Origin: Rivularia sp. T60_A2020_040
GTDB taxonomy: Bacteria; Cyanobacteriota; Cyanobacteriia; Cyanobacteriales; Nostocaceae
Direction: 5' to 3'
DNA length: 64,000 bases
Assembly: GCA_015272215.1 (NCBI GenBank)
Contig: JACYMD010000010.1
Location: 1 to 64,000 of the forward strand
Every line of letters starts with the position of its first letter. Positions within the stretch are counted from its first letter, which is position 1. This document shows, one piece after another, positions 10,025 through 20,500 of the stretch. The notes under the pieces were generated by a model. It had not been told where the DNA came from. It searched no databases and saw only the letters and a program-made list of their open reading frames with translations. The translations under genes were made by a program, and so were the position numbers.

Positions 10025-12883
10025 CTATTGCCTCTTCCCTATTCCTTCCCCAATCGATAAAAGCAAACGACTAACTACCCGACTATCTGGTAATTGATAA
10101 AAATCCAATTGTCCTTGAAGTTTTTTTATGAGTTTTTTACATATTATGAGGTGTTTCATCGGTGGTTGTTTGAGTTTGGAAGGAACAAGTATATCGGAGT
10201 TCATATCTTGTTGTAATTCTTCTAATAACTGGGGATGAATGGAACCGTTATCTGTAATAGATATTTCTATAATTTGCTGTTCTAGACGACGACACCAAAT
10301 ATCGATTCTTCCACCTTCTTGAGAGCGGTGACAAGCAGCGATTAATAATTCGCTGAGAATTAATTCAATTTTCACAATGTCGCCGTTTATGGTTAGTTGT
10401 GAGTTAGATATCAGGGAATCATCTATATATGATTGTTCCTCTTCTAATTTTTGTCCCAAACCATGTACTCCAACCCAAAGTTTATGTTGTTTGAGTAGTT
10501 TGTTAACTCCTTTCAAGCAATGTTTGATTAAACTTGCGATTGATATTGTTTCGCGATTAAAAATTAATTGCCACTGCTCTAGCTTTAATAACGCAGTTGT
10601 AGAAGCAACGGTATTATCTAACTGTCTTAATAATTGCTGATGGCGTGTGAGAGTTAGTTGGTTATTAGGAATACTTAAATCGTGCATTTGACTGAGTAAC
10701 ATCACTACATTACTCCGGATATCTTCAAAACGTCGATGTTTGTACCAGTTGAGTTGTTGTAATTCCTCAGTTTTGCAGTGAAGAAGTTGTGTAACTTGTT
10801 TTTGCCGACGCAACCAGGCTAGTTGGTTGACGAGAGTTTTCACAGCATCCAAAGTTTCTGGCAACCATTTGCGTTGGTGGTAGTCTGCCATTAATATTAC
10901 GCCGGTGGGTTGATATTCAGCGGTGCGTAGAGCTATGACCAAAATTTCCCCAATTCCGCTACCGCAAAGCCATTGTTTGGTAGATTCCGGTAAATCTCTA
11001 GTATTAACACTTACGAAACCAGATGTAGTTATAGCTGAGTGAATCAGTACATCAGTTTGGATTGAGATAGTCGTATCGGTGTTTATGATCAAGCGATCGC
11101 CATTCACAAATCCAGGTATAATTTGGGCAAATTTTTCACCGGGATTCCAAGATAATAGTGCGGTTAAGGGACAGTTGAGAATAGCCGCGATTTGTTCGAG
11201 GACTATAATTTCAGGTTGTTTTTCTTCTTCATTAACGTTTGTATTTTGAATGGGTTCGAGAATCCGTAGACTTTGCTCAAAGGTGTGCCAAATTTGTTGC
11301 TGATGTTGATTTTGTTGAATTAGTTGCCATTGACGGACAATTACTCCTAATTGTTGAGCAACGACTTGGATTAATTCCTTTTCTGTTGTTGTCCATGAAC
11401 GATTGTTTTCACTGGCAATCATTAAAATTGCATCGGGTATTTTTTGATTCGTACAATTGCTAACTAAAATTGAACGTATTCCCGCTGCGAGCAAAGATGA
11501 ACGCCAGTTAAAAAATCGTAAATCGTCTTCTAAGTTCTCTACACCCACAGCTTGGGTAGAACGTTCTAAAAGTTGTGCATCTACCTCTTTTAATTTATCC
11601 AAACTAAATTTTAAACATCGGCGATTATGCGGTTGACTTTGGTAAAAAAAGTTGTATTCAGATTCTTCACGCTCACGAAATAATAATAAAAATCGAGTTG
11701 CAGCTAATCGATTTAAAACTTTTGCCGAACAGTTATGTAAAGCTTGTTCGATATTTTCATCGTTATAAATGCTTTCTACAATCTGACTTTTAAGAATTGC
11801 GTCTTCTTGAATTTGTTGGATAGTAGTTTCCGTTTTTTCGGTCAGGGAAACCAAGGAAATTAAGCCAGCAGCACCTTTAACAAAGTTTTTATCTGCTTCA
11901 GACCAAATACGAGGTTCTTTACCTTCTACTGCTAAAAATCCCAATAAGTCTTTTTTCCAAAGAATTGGAGCAACCAAAAGACTACGAACATCAAGACGCT
12001 TCAGCAACTTTTGGGTACTATAACTTTTCAGCGAACTACGCCCTTCTCCAATCCAAACTAGTTGATTTGCGGACAATGCATAATAAAAGTCGCTTAAATC
12101 TTCTACCGTTACGGCATTTTCAACTTTATTTTGACTTAATTTACCGACATTCAAATGTTGAGTACTAATCCTGCGCCAAAAGGAATGTTCCTTGGGATCA
12201 AACCAATAAACATTCGTCCGGTTGGGAACGATAAATTGATGAGTAACAGATACTACAGCTTCTAATCTTTGTTCTAAAGTTGCTAAAGTTCTAATTTTTT
12301 CTAGTAGTCGCAATAATACCTCATCCGGGTGCTTGGTTTGCTTGTGTTGCAACTCCATTTCAAGTCGAAAAAGTGCCGCACCTAGTTCTCCTACTACAAT
12401 CATTAACAGTGCCTTAGCTTCGCTACCGATTAAGTAACCCCAACGTTTGGAAGCGAGCATAATCACACCCAAACAACGGTCTTTGTAGCGGATAGGTAAC
12501 ATAATTGTTCCCTGGATGTCCAACTTGACGGCAATTTCTTGCCACCCTTCAGCCCGCTTCTCCAATCGTAAATCAGCTACACCCATCGGACGCTGCTGAA
12601 TCACAACTTGTTCTAACAAATCCCCCGGACTCAAAACCACCCGTTGCTCTAAATAACTATTATCATCGCTTGAGGGTATCACACCGCCTTTACCGAACAA
12701 TATATGATTGAGACGGTCATAAAGAGCAATCCAAATTAAAGAATAATCAAACTGCTCTCTGATATATGAAATAGTGGTTTCAATCAGAATATCAGCATCA
12801 TCCTCTTCCCTCAAAGTCTCAAGGATGCGTCCTAATGTCAAGATTTGCTGTTCGGCGACTGAAAATTTTTGATGCTGCCTCAT
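10025..12883 (-). CDS. Multi-GAF sensor protein with C-terminal histidine-kinase-like (possibly degenerate) domain
   Basis: Repeated GAF-like segments; C-terminal HATPase-like region ...IVKIELILSELLIAACHRSQEGG...ISITDNGS. Confidence 0.75.
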   Translation of the reverse strand: MRQHQKFSVAEQQILTLGRILETLREEDDADILIETTISYIREQFDYSLIWIALYDRLNHILFGKGGVIPSSDDNSYLEQRVVLSPGDLLEQVVIQQRPMGVADLRLEKRAEGWQEIAVKLDIQGTIMLPIRYKDRCLGVIMLASKRWGYLIGSEAKALLMIVVGELGAALFRLEMELQHKQTKHPDEVLLRLLEKIRTLATLEQRLEAVVSVTHQFIVPNRTNVYWFDPKEHSFWRRISTQHLNVGKLSQNKVENAVTVEDLSDFYYALSANQLVWIGEGRSSLKSYSTQKLLKRLDVRSLLVAPILWKKDLLGFLAVEGKEPRIWSEADKNFVKGAAGLISLVSLTEKTETTIQQIQEDAILKSQIVESIYNDENIEQALHNCSAKVLNRLAATRFLLLFREREESEYNFFYQSQPHNRRCLKFSLDKLKEVDAQLLERSTQAVGVENLEDDLRFFNWRSSLLAAGIRSILVSNCTNQKIPDAILMIASENNRSWTTTEKELIQVVAQQLGVIVRQWQLIQQNQHQQQIWHTFEQSLRILEPIQNTNVNEEEKQPEIIVLEQIAAILNCPLTALLSWNPGEKFAQIIPGFVNGDRLIINTDTTISIQTDVLIHSAITTSGFVSVNTRDLPESTKQWLCGSGIGEILVIALRTAEYQPTGVILMADYHQRKWLPETLDAVKTLVNQLAWLRRQKQVTQLLHCKTEELQQLNWYKHRRFEDIRSNVVMLLSQMHDLSIPNNQLTLTRHQQLLRQLDNTVASTTALLKLEQWQLIFNRETISIASLIKHCLKGVNKLLKQHKLWVGVHGLGQKLEEEQSYIDDSLISNSQLTINGDIVKIELILSELLIAACHRSQEGGRIDIWCRRLEQQIIEISITDNGSIHPQLLEELQQDMNSDILVPSKLKQPPMKHLIICKKLIKKLQGQLDFYQLPDSRVVSRLLLSIGEGIGKRQ

Positions 12884-13237
12884 CTGATTCTCGGTAAATA
12901 TAGCCTGTTAATATATAAGATGCCCACAAAACCTAGCAAAATCATACGGAAGCGTCAAAGCAGTGTAGTGTCCCCGGACAGCGCGTAACCCGGCTATCCC
13001 CCTTTTTAGAAGGCAGATTGTGGTTTTCTTCTTTGAATTTGCGGTTTGAAGCGTTTATGGAAAGCAGTTCGCTACAACGCCGCTTAATTGTTAAAGATAA
13101 TCGGAATTCAAGTATTGAATATTTTCGCCATAAATATAAACAAACATTGACAATTATTATCATTGATTACAGACTGATTGACAAGTAGACCCAGAAGCGT
13201 TAAAAATAGTTTTCAGTACAAAAGTATTGTCAGATTT

Positions 13238-14440
13238 ATGTATCTAGTTGAAAAACACATTATTGACAAACATCATCGTTATTGGCATGAAGTCGATAAT
13301 AATTGTTTTTTAGCAAAAAACCTGTTTAACTATGCAAATTATTTAATCAGGCAAAAATTTATCTTTTCTCATGAATACATCAACTACAATACCGTTCAAA
13401 AAATCTGTCAATTAACAAGTGATTATAAAGCATTACCAGCAAAGGTAAGTCAACAAGTATTAATCAGGTTATCTGAATCTTGGCAATCTTTTAGAAAAGC
13501 AACGAATGAATATTTTGAGCATCCAGAAAAGTTTCTATCTCGACCAAAATTACCAAAATATAAACACAAAGAATCTGGTCGATTTGTAGTTACTTACACA
13601 AATCAAGCAATCAGTAAAAAGCAGCTAAAAAGAGGATTTATTAACCCTTCTAGAACTAATATTTATTTACCGACAAAGGTTGATAATGTACATCAAGTTA
13701 GAGTGATTCCTCGAACTTATCACTATGTGATTGAAGTTGTTTATCTCAAAAATGAGATAGCTAAAAACCCCTCGTATACATACGTTGCAGGTGTTGATAT
13801 TGGTTTAGATAATCTGGCTGCTATTACTGCAAACTCCAATTCATTTCAACCGATTTTATTAAATGGGAAACCCCTGAAAAATATCAACGCTTATTACAAT
13901 AAGAAAAAAGCTGATTTACAATCTCGACTGGGAGGAAACAAAAAAACATCAACAAAAATTCAAAAATTAACTCATAAGCGTAATTGTAAGATAATTGATT
14001 ATCTGCACAAAGCAAGTCGTTTAATTGTAGATTACTTGGCAGCAAACCGTATCGGGACACTGGTAATTGGAAAGAATGATTTGTGGAAGCAATCGATTAA
14101 TCTTGGTAATAGAACAAACCAAAATTTTGTTTGTATTCCTCATGCTCGATTTATTGAGATGCTGACTTATAAATGTCAGTTGCTAGGAATCTCTGTAGTG
14201 ACAACATCAGAAAATTATACTTCTAAATGCTCTTTTATCGACTTTGAGCCAATTGAAAAACATTACTGTTATCTGGGTAAAAGAGTAAGACGTGGTTTGT
14301 TTCGTGCCAGTAATGGTTTTTTGATTAATGCTGATTGTAATGGTAGCGGTAATATTCTGAGAAAGGTAGTCCCTAATGGCTTTTCGGAGGGGATAGAGGG
14401 GGTTGTAGTTCCCCCGGTGAGAGTTACTCCTCACAAATAA
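13238..14440 (+). CDS. tnpB: TnpB/OrfB-family (IS200/IS605-type) RNA-guided nuclease; start probably ATG 13238 rather than 13178
   Basis: MYLVEKHIIDKHHRYWHEVDNNCFLAKNLFNYA N-terminus; RuvC-like D (VAGVDIGLDNLAA), E (TTSENYTSK), D (LINADCNGSGNIL). Confidence 0.9.
   Translation: MYLVEKHIIDKHHRYWHEVDNNCFLAKNLFNYANYLIRQKFIFSHEYINYNTVQKICQLTSDYKALPAKVSQQVLIRLSESWQSFRKATNEYFEHPEKFLSRPKLPKYKHKESGRFVVTYTNQAISKKQLKRGFINPSRTNIYLPTKVDNVHQVRVIPRTYHYVIEVVYLKNEIAKNPSYTYVAGVDIGLDNLAAITANSNSFQPILLNGKPLKNINAYYNKKKADLQSRLGGNKKTSTKIQKLTHKRNCKIIDYLHKASRLIVDYLAANRIGTLVIGKNDLWKQSINLGNRTNQNFVCIPHARFIEMLTYKCQLLGISVVTTSENYTSKCSFIDFEPIEKHYCYLGKRVRRGLFRASNGFLINADCNGSGNILRKVVPNGFSEGIEGVVVPPVRVTPHK
14398..14434 (+). ncRNA. 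Candidate reRNA/omegaRNA 3' scaffold hairpins overlapping the tnpB 3' end
   Basis: Hairpin GGGGG-ttgtagtt-CCCCC (14398-14415) followed by GTGAG-agttactc-CTCAC (14417-14434), ending just before the tnpB stop. Confidence 0.4.
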
Positions 14441-14497
14441 GTTTTATCGTTGATGTCATATTTGACTATAAAATTTATAACTATTCTAATTAATAAT

Positions 14498-14680
14498 GGC
14501 TCTTCAGTACCTGTTATGCTAAAATTTATTGTTTAAAGCTTGTAAGCTATGCTACATAATAAAAGTAGACTTTTTTACTAACATTTTTAGCTTTTTTATG
14601 GTTTTGGCGTTCAAACCCTTATAAAAAAGTAGAATTTTTATCTTTAACTAATAGTTTGGCATACTATGTACTGAAGAACC
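14498..14680. mobile_element. 183-bp MITE with 26-bp terminal inverted repeats and perfect 8-bp TSD (ttaataat); ISL3-like ends
   Basis: Left TIR GGCTCTTCAGTACCTGTTATGCTAAA versus right (revcomp) GGTTCTTCAGTACATAGTATGCCAAA, 21/26 identical; ttaataat at 14490-14497 and 14681-14688. Confidence 0.88.
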
Positions 14681-14715
14681 TTAATAATTAAACTAACTTA
14701 TATTTTTTTTTATTT

Positions 14716-15834
14716 ATGACCCCGATAACTTTTTTGTTTTTGGCAGCAGGAATAGTATTGCTAGTAATCGGTGCCGAATTTTTAGTCAAAGGTGCATCTC
14801 GCATTGCTGCTATTTTAAGAATTCCTCCTTTAATTGTAGGATTAACTATCGTCGCTTATGGTACAAGTGCGCCAGAAATGTCGGTTAGTATTATATCTAG
14901 TTTCGCAGGACAGGCAGATATTAGTATTGGTAATGTAGTCGGCAGTAATATCTTCAACGTTTTATTTGTTCTCGGTATATCCGCTTTGGTTGCCCCTTTA
15001 ATTGTGACTCGGCAATTAATTAGGTCTGATGTACCAATTATGATCGGGGTATCCTTGTTGCTTTTATTATTTAGTTTAGATGGGCAACTAGGTCGAGTTG
15101 ATAGTATTATTTTGTTTGCTGGTGGGATAGCCTATACTTTGTCTTTGATCTATCAAGCTAGCAAACAAAAAAATGATCCTAACAATTCAGAAAATGATGA
15201 ATTTGCTAGAGAGTACGGTGATTCAGAAAATAGAACACCGTTAATTTGGCTCAAAAATCTAGTTTTTGTTGTTGGTGGCTTGGGGTTATTGGTATTAGGT
15301 TCTCGCTGGTTGGTAGATTCGGCGATAGCCATAGCCAGAAGCTTGGGATTAAGTGAATTAATTATTGGCTTAACAATTGTTGCTATAGGAACATCTTTAC
15401 CAGAACTTGCTACCTCTGTTGTCGCCAGTTTGCGAGGAGAAAGAGATATTGCAGTCGGCAATGTTTTAGGTAGTAATATTTTTAATATTTTGGCGGTTCT
15501 AGGAGTTTCAGGAATAATCGCACCAGAAGGTATTCCAGTTAGTATAGAAGCAATTCAATTTGATATTCCAGTGGCGCTCGCTGTTGCCTTTGCCTGCCTG
15601 CCTATTTTTTATTCTGGAAGACGAATTGATCGTTGGGAGGGAATATTATTTTTATTTTATTACGTAGCTTATACAGGATATTTTTTTTTATACTACACTA
15701 AGAATCGCGGCGTTTTATCTACCTACATAGATATAATGCTTTGGTTTGTTTTTCCCCTAACTGCTATTACCTTGATTGTTATTACTATTCAAGAGAAACG
15801 AGCAGCTAGAAAAAGAAGAGAAAGTTCTTCTTGA
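14716..15834 (+). CDS. Calcium/sodium antiporter (CaCA family, YrbG-like)
   Basis: Duplicated alpha repeats GTSAPEMSVSII...VVGSNIFNVLFVLG and GTSLPELATSVV...VLGSNIFNILAVLG. Confidence 0.95.
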   Translation: MTPITFLFLAAGIVLLVIGAEFLVKGASRIAAILRIPPLIVGLTIVAYGTSAPEMSVSIISSFAGQADISIGNVVGSNIFNVLFVLGISALVAPLIVTRQLIRSDVPIMIGVSLLLLLFSLDGQLGRVDSIILFAGGIAYTLSLIYQASKQKNDPNNSENDEFAREYGDSENRTPLIWLKNLVFVVGGLGLLVLGSRWLVDSAIAIARSLGLSELIIGLTIVAIGTSLPELATSVVASLRGERDIAVGNVLGSNIFNILAVLGVSGIIAPEGIPVSIEAIQFDIPVALAVAFACLPIFYSGRRIDRWEGILFLFYYVAYTGYFFLYYTKNRGVLSTYIDIMLWFVFPLTAITLIVITIQEKRAARKRRESSS

Positions 15835-16101
15835 TTGGGCAAAACTACCAATTACGCGACTATGTTACCGCGAACGGGTTAGATATCTATTGAGCAAATT
15901 TAAGTGTTCGAGTACTATTAGTTTTCCCGGAAATTTTGGGAGACGTTGCATTGCAACGTCTCTACATTACGTCGGTAAACAACCTAAATCTGTCAAAATT
16001 AATGGGACAAACTATTAGATTGTTTGGTTTGATCAACAAATTTTGTGTAATTACAAAGATGATAAAATTGAACCATTTAAGTTAAGCTATCGATCAGTTA
16101 A

Positions 16102-17250
16102 TTGGATATTTATCAAGTTGTATTTCGTCCGCTATTATTCAATCTGTTAAAAGCAGATCCTGAAAATTTGCATTCTCAGACAATTCGCACTTTGGAATGG
16201 TTGGGACAAGGTGATAAACACCCTTTGGCAAATTTGGTCAAAAATCGTTTGCAGCAATCTTTGTGTCTGTACGATTCCCGTTTGTCACAATCGCTGTTTG
16301 GATTGCAATTCCCCAATCCTGTGGGTTTAGCTGCGGGTTTTGACAAGGATGGTATGGCTATTCCTATGTGGTCTCACTTAGGTTTCGGTTTTGCTGAAGT
16401 CGGAACTGTCACATCCCTGGCACAACCGGGAAATCCCCGTCCCCGCTTGTTTCGTTTACCGAAAGACGAAGCCGCTCTGAACCGTATGGGTTTTAATAAC
16501 TGCGGTGCGGCTGCAATGGCTGCACGTTTGACAAAACTCACTTCCAAGCCAGACTCCTTAATTCCTATAGGTATAAATTTAGGCAAGTCTAAACTAACAC
16601 CGTTAACAGAAGCCGCCAATGATTATGGTCATAGCTTTAAATTACTGAAAAATTACGGTGATTATTTTGTAGTAAATGTTTCTTCGCCGAATACACCAGG
16701 ATTACGAAAACTGCAAGATGCAACTATGCTCGCTTCAATCTTGGATGCTTTACGAGCAGAAAATGATTTACAAAAACCCATATTTGTAAAAATTGCGCCG
16801 GATTTGGAGTGGGAAGCAATTAGAGAAATTGTCTCTTTAGCTCAAAGTTATCAATTAGCGGGAATTATTGCCACCAACACTACCATCAAGCGTGAACAGT
16901 TAAAAACTCAAATACTTGCTCAAACTGGTAAATTAATCTCAGAAGAAGCCGGTGGAATTAGTGGTAAACCAGTGCGTGAACGTTCCACGGAGATAATTAA
17001 GTATATTTGGCAGCAAACCCAAGGGGAAATGCCTATTATCGGTGTTGGTGGGATTTTCACCGCAGAAGACGCTTGGGATAAAATTACTGCTGGTGCAAGC
17101 TTAGTTCAAGTTTATACTGGTTGGGTTTACGAAGGTCCGGGAATGATACGTCGGATTCTCCAAGGGTTGCTGTTGAAATTAGAACAAAATGGCTTAAGTA
17201 ATATCTCGGAAGCTGTGGGATTAGCCGCTGATTCAGAAGTCGGGTTTTGA
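16102..17250 (+). CDS. pyrD: Dihydroorotate dehydrogenase (quinone)
   Basis: [50 protein letters not shown]. Confidence 0.96.
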   Translation: MDIYQVVFRPLLFNLLKADPENLHSQTIRTLEWLGQGDKHPLANLVKNRLQQSLCLYDSRLSQSLFGLQFPNPVGLAAGFDKDGMAIPMWSHLGFGFAEVGTVTSLAQPGNPRPRLFRLPKDEAALNRMGFNNCGAAAMAARLTKLTSKPDSLIPIGINLGKSKLTPLTEAANDYGHSFKLLKNYGDYFVVNVSSPNTPGLRKLQDATMLASILDALRAENDLQKPIFVKIAPDLEWEAIREIVSLAQSYQLAGIIATNTTIKREQLKTQILAQTGKLISEEAGGISGKPVRERSTEIIKYIWQQTQGEMPIIGVGGIFTAEDAWDKITAGASLVQVYTGWVYEGPGMIRRILQGLLLKLEQNGLSNISEAVGLAADSEVGF

Positions 17251-17303
17251 GGATGATTGTCTCAGATCAGAGATATAGCAGATTTCAGTTGATTTCAATA
17301 CAA

Positions 17304-17562
17304 CCTCACCCCCATCCCCTCTCCTTATCAAGGAGAGGGGAGCAGTACGGCGGTTCTGGTAAAATTTGTATTCTACTATGAATCGGAAAACCTCACCCCC
17401 ATCCCCTCTCCTCCTGACAGGAAAGGGGTGTTGGAGGCGGTTCTGGTAAAATTTGTATTCCACTATGAATCGGAAAACCTCACCCCCATCCCCTCTCCGA
17501 TGTCTTGGAGAGGGGTGTTGGAGGCGGTTCTGGTAAAATTTGTATTCCACCCAAGTGAAAAC
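17304..17562. repeat. 87-bp tandem repeat, 3 copies, each with a CCCCTCTCC...GGAGAGGGG hairpin
   Basis: cctcacccccatcccctctcc begins at 17304, 17391 and 17478. Confidence 0.93.
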
Positions 17563-17574
17563 CGCTGTGTCGAA

Positions 17575-20500
17575 TCATTTCATACACTCCCGACTAAGTA
17601 TACGTTGCCCATTTTCCAAACGATAAACTCCTGATGGTTCAACAATGGGGTCTCCGATTTTCCAGCGACGACGCGGTTTTTCAGATATACTATTTGGTAC
17701 AGATTGCACTCCAATGGTAGAGTAGACAGAAGGTACTGCATCACCGGGACGATAGGGGAAACCTTGAACACCAGTAATAAAGAAGGTGCCGTTTCTTTCG
17801 CGACTTCTGACTACGCAACTACTAGCAATTAAAGCTTCGCTATCAATTGGGTTTTCTAGTAATTCTATGAGGCTATTCTGGATATCGCTATTATCTGGAG
17901 TGGTGAGATTAACATTTCCCGAAACCCCTAATTGGGAACTGGCTGTAATATCGCTTTGAGCAGTTTGCTCTGTGCGGGGTTCAATACCAAAGATACCTTG
18001 AGAATTAATTTCAACATTACCACCAGTACCCGTGAAAGCATTGGCGGTAATATCGCTATTTTCTTTGGGAAAGCCAACTATAAAGCCATTAGGGGCGTTG
18101 ATTGTGATGTTGCCACCATTGCCACCTTGTTGAGCAGTACCTGCATTGGTGGTGATTTGACTACCGCGACGGAGCAGGAGTAATTCACTCACGTTCAGGT
18201 TGATGTTACCACCGTTAACGGATTCGGATTCGGCATTTAATCTAGCTTGGTTATCTAGGGTGATTTTGGGGGAGTTGATTTCGATATTACCTGTGTTTCC
18301 AGAACCTGTGGAACGAACGAAAAAGCCACTGTTAGCGCCAATATTACCGATGCGAGTGGGAAAATTAGCAACTCGGTCATTGAAATTAGAGTCACTATCA
18401 TTAATAATTACTTTTTCTGTAGCGTTAACCGTAATTTTACCTGCATTTCCACTGTTTGAGGTAGTGGTAATAATTTGTCCGCCATTAAGCGCTTCAAACA
18501 GATTGGTGTTTACCGTAATATCGCCACCCCTATTGTTATTTTCTGTGCGTGCATCTAATAAAGCACCTTCTGATAATTTGAAAGAACCGGCATTAACGGT
18601 AATATTTCCCCCATTACCACTAGTTCCTGTTTCCACATCACTGGCAATCGCACTAGGGAATCCATCTTTGACACCAGCAATATCAACAACACCCGTTACA
18701 TTCACATTCACATTCCCCGCATTGCCTTTTCCTGCACTTTGGGTATCTGATGCTTCACGAGTACTAGTTACTAATTGAGCGCTATCTCGTAGTGTCAGGT
18801 TAGGAGCATTAATCTCAATATTCCCCCCATCACCCACACCCCCTGCTTCCACCGTGCTGAAGATGCCAGCAGCATCTGTAAGGGAAACTGTATCATTGGC
18901 TGTTACCGTCACATTCCCCGCATTCCCTTCTCCGAATGTTCTGGCATCAAGACTAGCACCTTCTGCTAATTTGAAGGAACTGGCATTAACGGTAATATTT
19001 CCCCCATTACCAATAGTTCCTGTTTCCACATCACTGAAAATCGCACTGCTGAATCCATCTTTGACACCAGCAATATCCACAACACCCGTTACATTCACAT
19101 TCACATTCCCCGCATCCCCTTGTGCTGCACTTTGGGTATCAGATGCACGACTAATACTAGTTTGTAATTGAGCGCTATCTCGTAGTGTCAAGTTTGCAGC
19201 ATTAATCTCAATATTCCCCCCATCACCCACACCACCTGCTTGCACCGTGCTGAAGATATTAGCATCTGTAAAGGAAACAGTATCTTTAGCTGTTACCGTC
19301 ACATTTCCCGCATCCCCTTCTCCGAATGTTGAGGCAGAAAGTCTAGCACCTTCTGCTAAGTTGAAGGAACCAGCATTAACGGTAATATTTCCCCCATTAC
19401 CAATAGTTCCTGTTTCCACATTACTGAAAATCGCACTACTTAATCCATCTTTGACACCAGCAATATCCACAACACCCGTTACATTCACATTCACATTCCC
19501 CGCATCCCCTCTTCCTGCACTTTGGGTATCAGATGCACTACTAGTAATAGTTATTAATTGAGCGCTATCTCGTAGTGTAAGGCTAGCAGCATTAATCTCA
19601 ATATTCCCCCCATCACCCACACCCCCTGCTTCTACGTTGCTGAAGATAGAAGCATCTGTAAGGGAAACAGTATCATTGGCTGTTACCGTCACACTCCCCG
19701 CATTCCCTTCTCCCAATGTTGAGGCAGCAAGTTGAGCACCTTCTGCTAAGTTGAAGGAACCGGCATTAACGGTAATATTTCCCCCATTACCAATAGTTCC
19801 TGTTCCCACATCACTGATAATCCCGCTACGGAGTCCATTCTTTTCTCCAGCAATATCAACAACACCCCTTACATTCACATTCACATTCCCCGCATTACCT
19901 CTTCCTGCACTTTGGGTATCAGATGCACCACGAGTAATAGTTAGTAATTGAGCGCCATCTCGTAGTGTCAGGTTAGCAGCATTAATCTCAATATTTCCAC
20001 CTTCACCCACACCACCTGTTTCTACCGTGCTTAAGATGAGAGCAGCAGTAAGGGAAACTGTATCATTGGCTGTTATCGTCACATTCCCCGCTTTCCCTTC
20101 TCCGAATGTTGCGGCAGTAAGTGCAGCACCTTCTGCTAGGTTGAAAGAACCGGCATTAACGGTAATATTTCCCCCATTACCTCTTGAATCCCGGCGCACG
20201 TCATTAAAAATACTGCTATCAGCAACTGTTATTTCTCCAGTCGCATCTAGGGTAATATCTCCGGCAACAGTTTCAGGTGTTCCCAAACCTTGCCCAATCC
20301 CACCGGAAAGAAAACTTCCTCCGGTAATTTCCACATTTCGAGCATTAACTACGATATCACCGCCACCAGCACCTTCTACATATACCTTGGCTTGATTTGT
20401 CAGCGATACATCAGCACGAGTAACATTATCGGGAAATCCCAAACTGAAATTATTCCCATTTATATCTAGTGCTACAGTTCCAGTTTCTGCCAATCCTCCT

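Noticed and set aside
12942-13163. 73-aa minus ORF upstream of tnpB
   Set aside because: No recognisable domain; more likely part of the element's left-end/intergenic DNA.
15776-16018. 80-aa plus ORF after the antiporter gene
   Set aside because: Overlaps the antiporter end and runs through the gagacgt palindrome; composition not protein-like.
17233-17550. 105-aa minus ORF
   Set aside because: Translation of the 87-bp intergenic repeats (repeated VEYKFYQNRLQHP...).
18200-20395. Series of plus-strand ORFs (192, 105, 104, 122 aa)
   Set aside because: Antisense to the haemagglutinin repeats and repeating with the same ~390-bp period; by-products of repeat composition.
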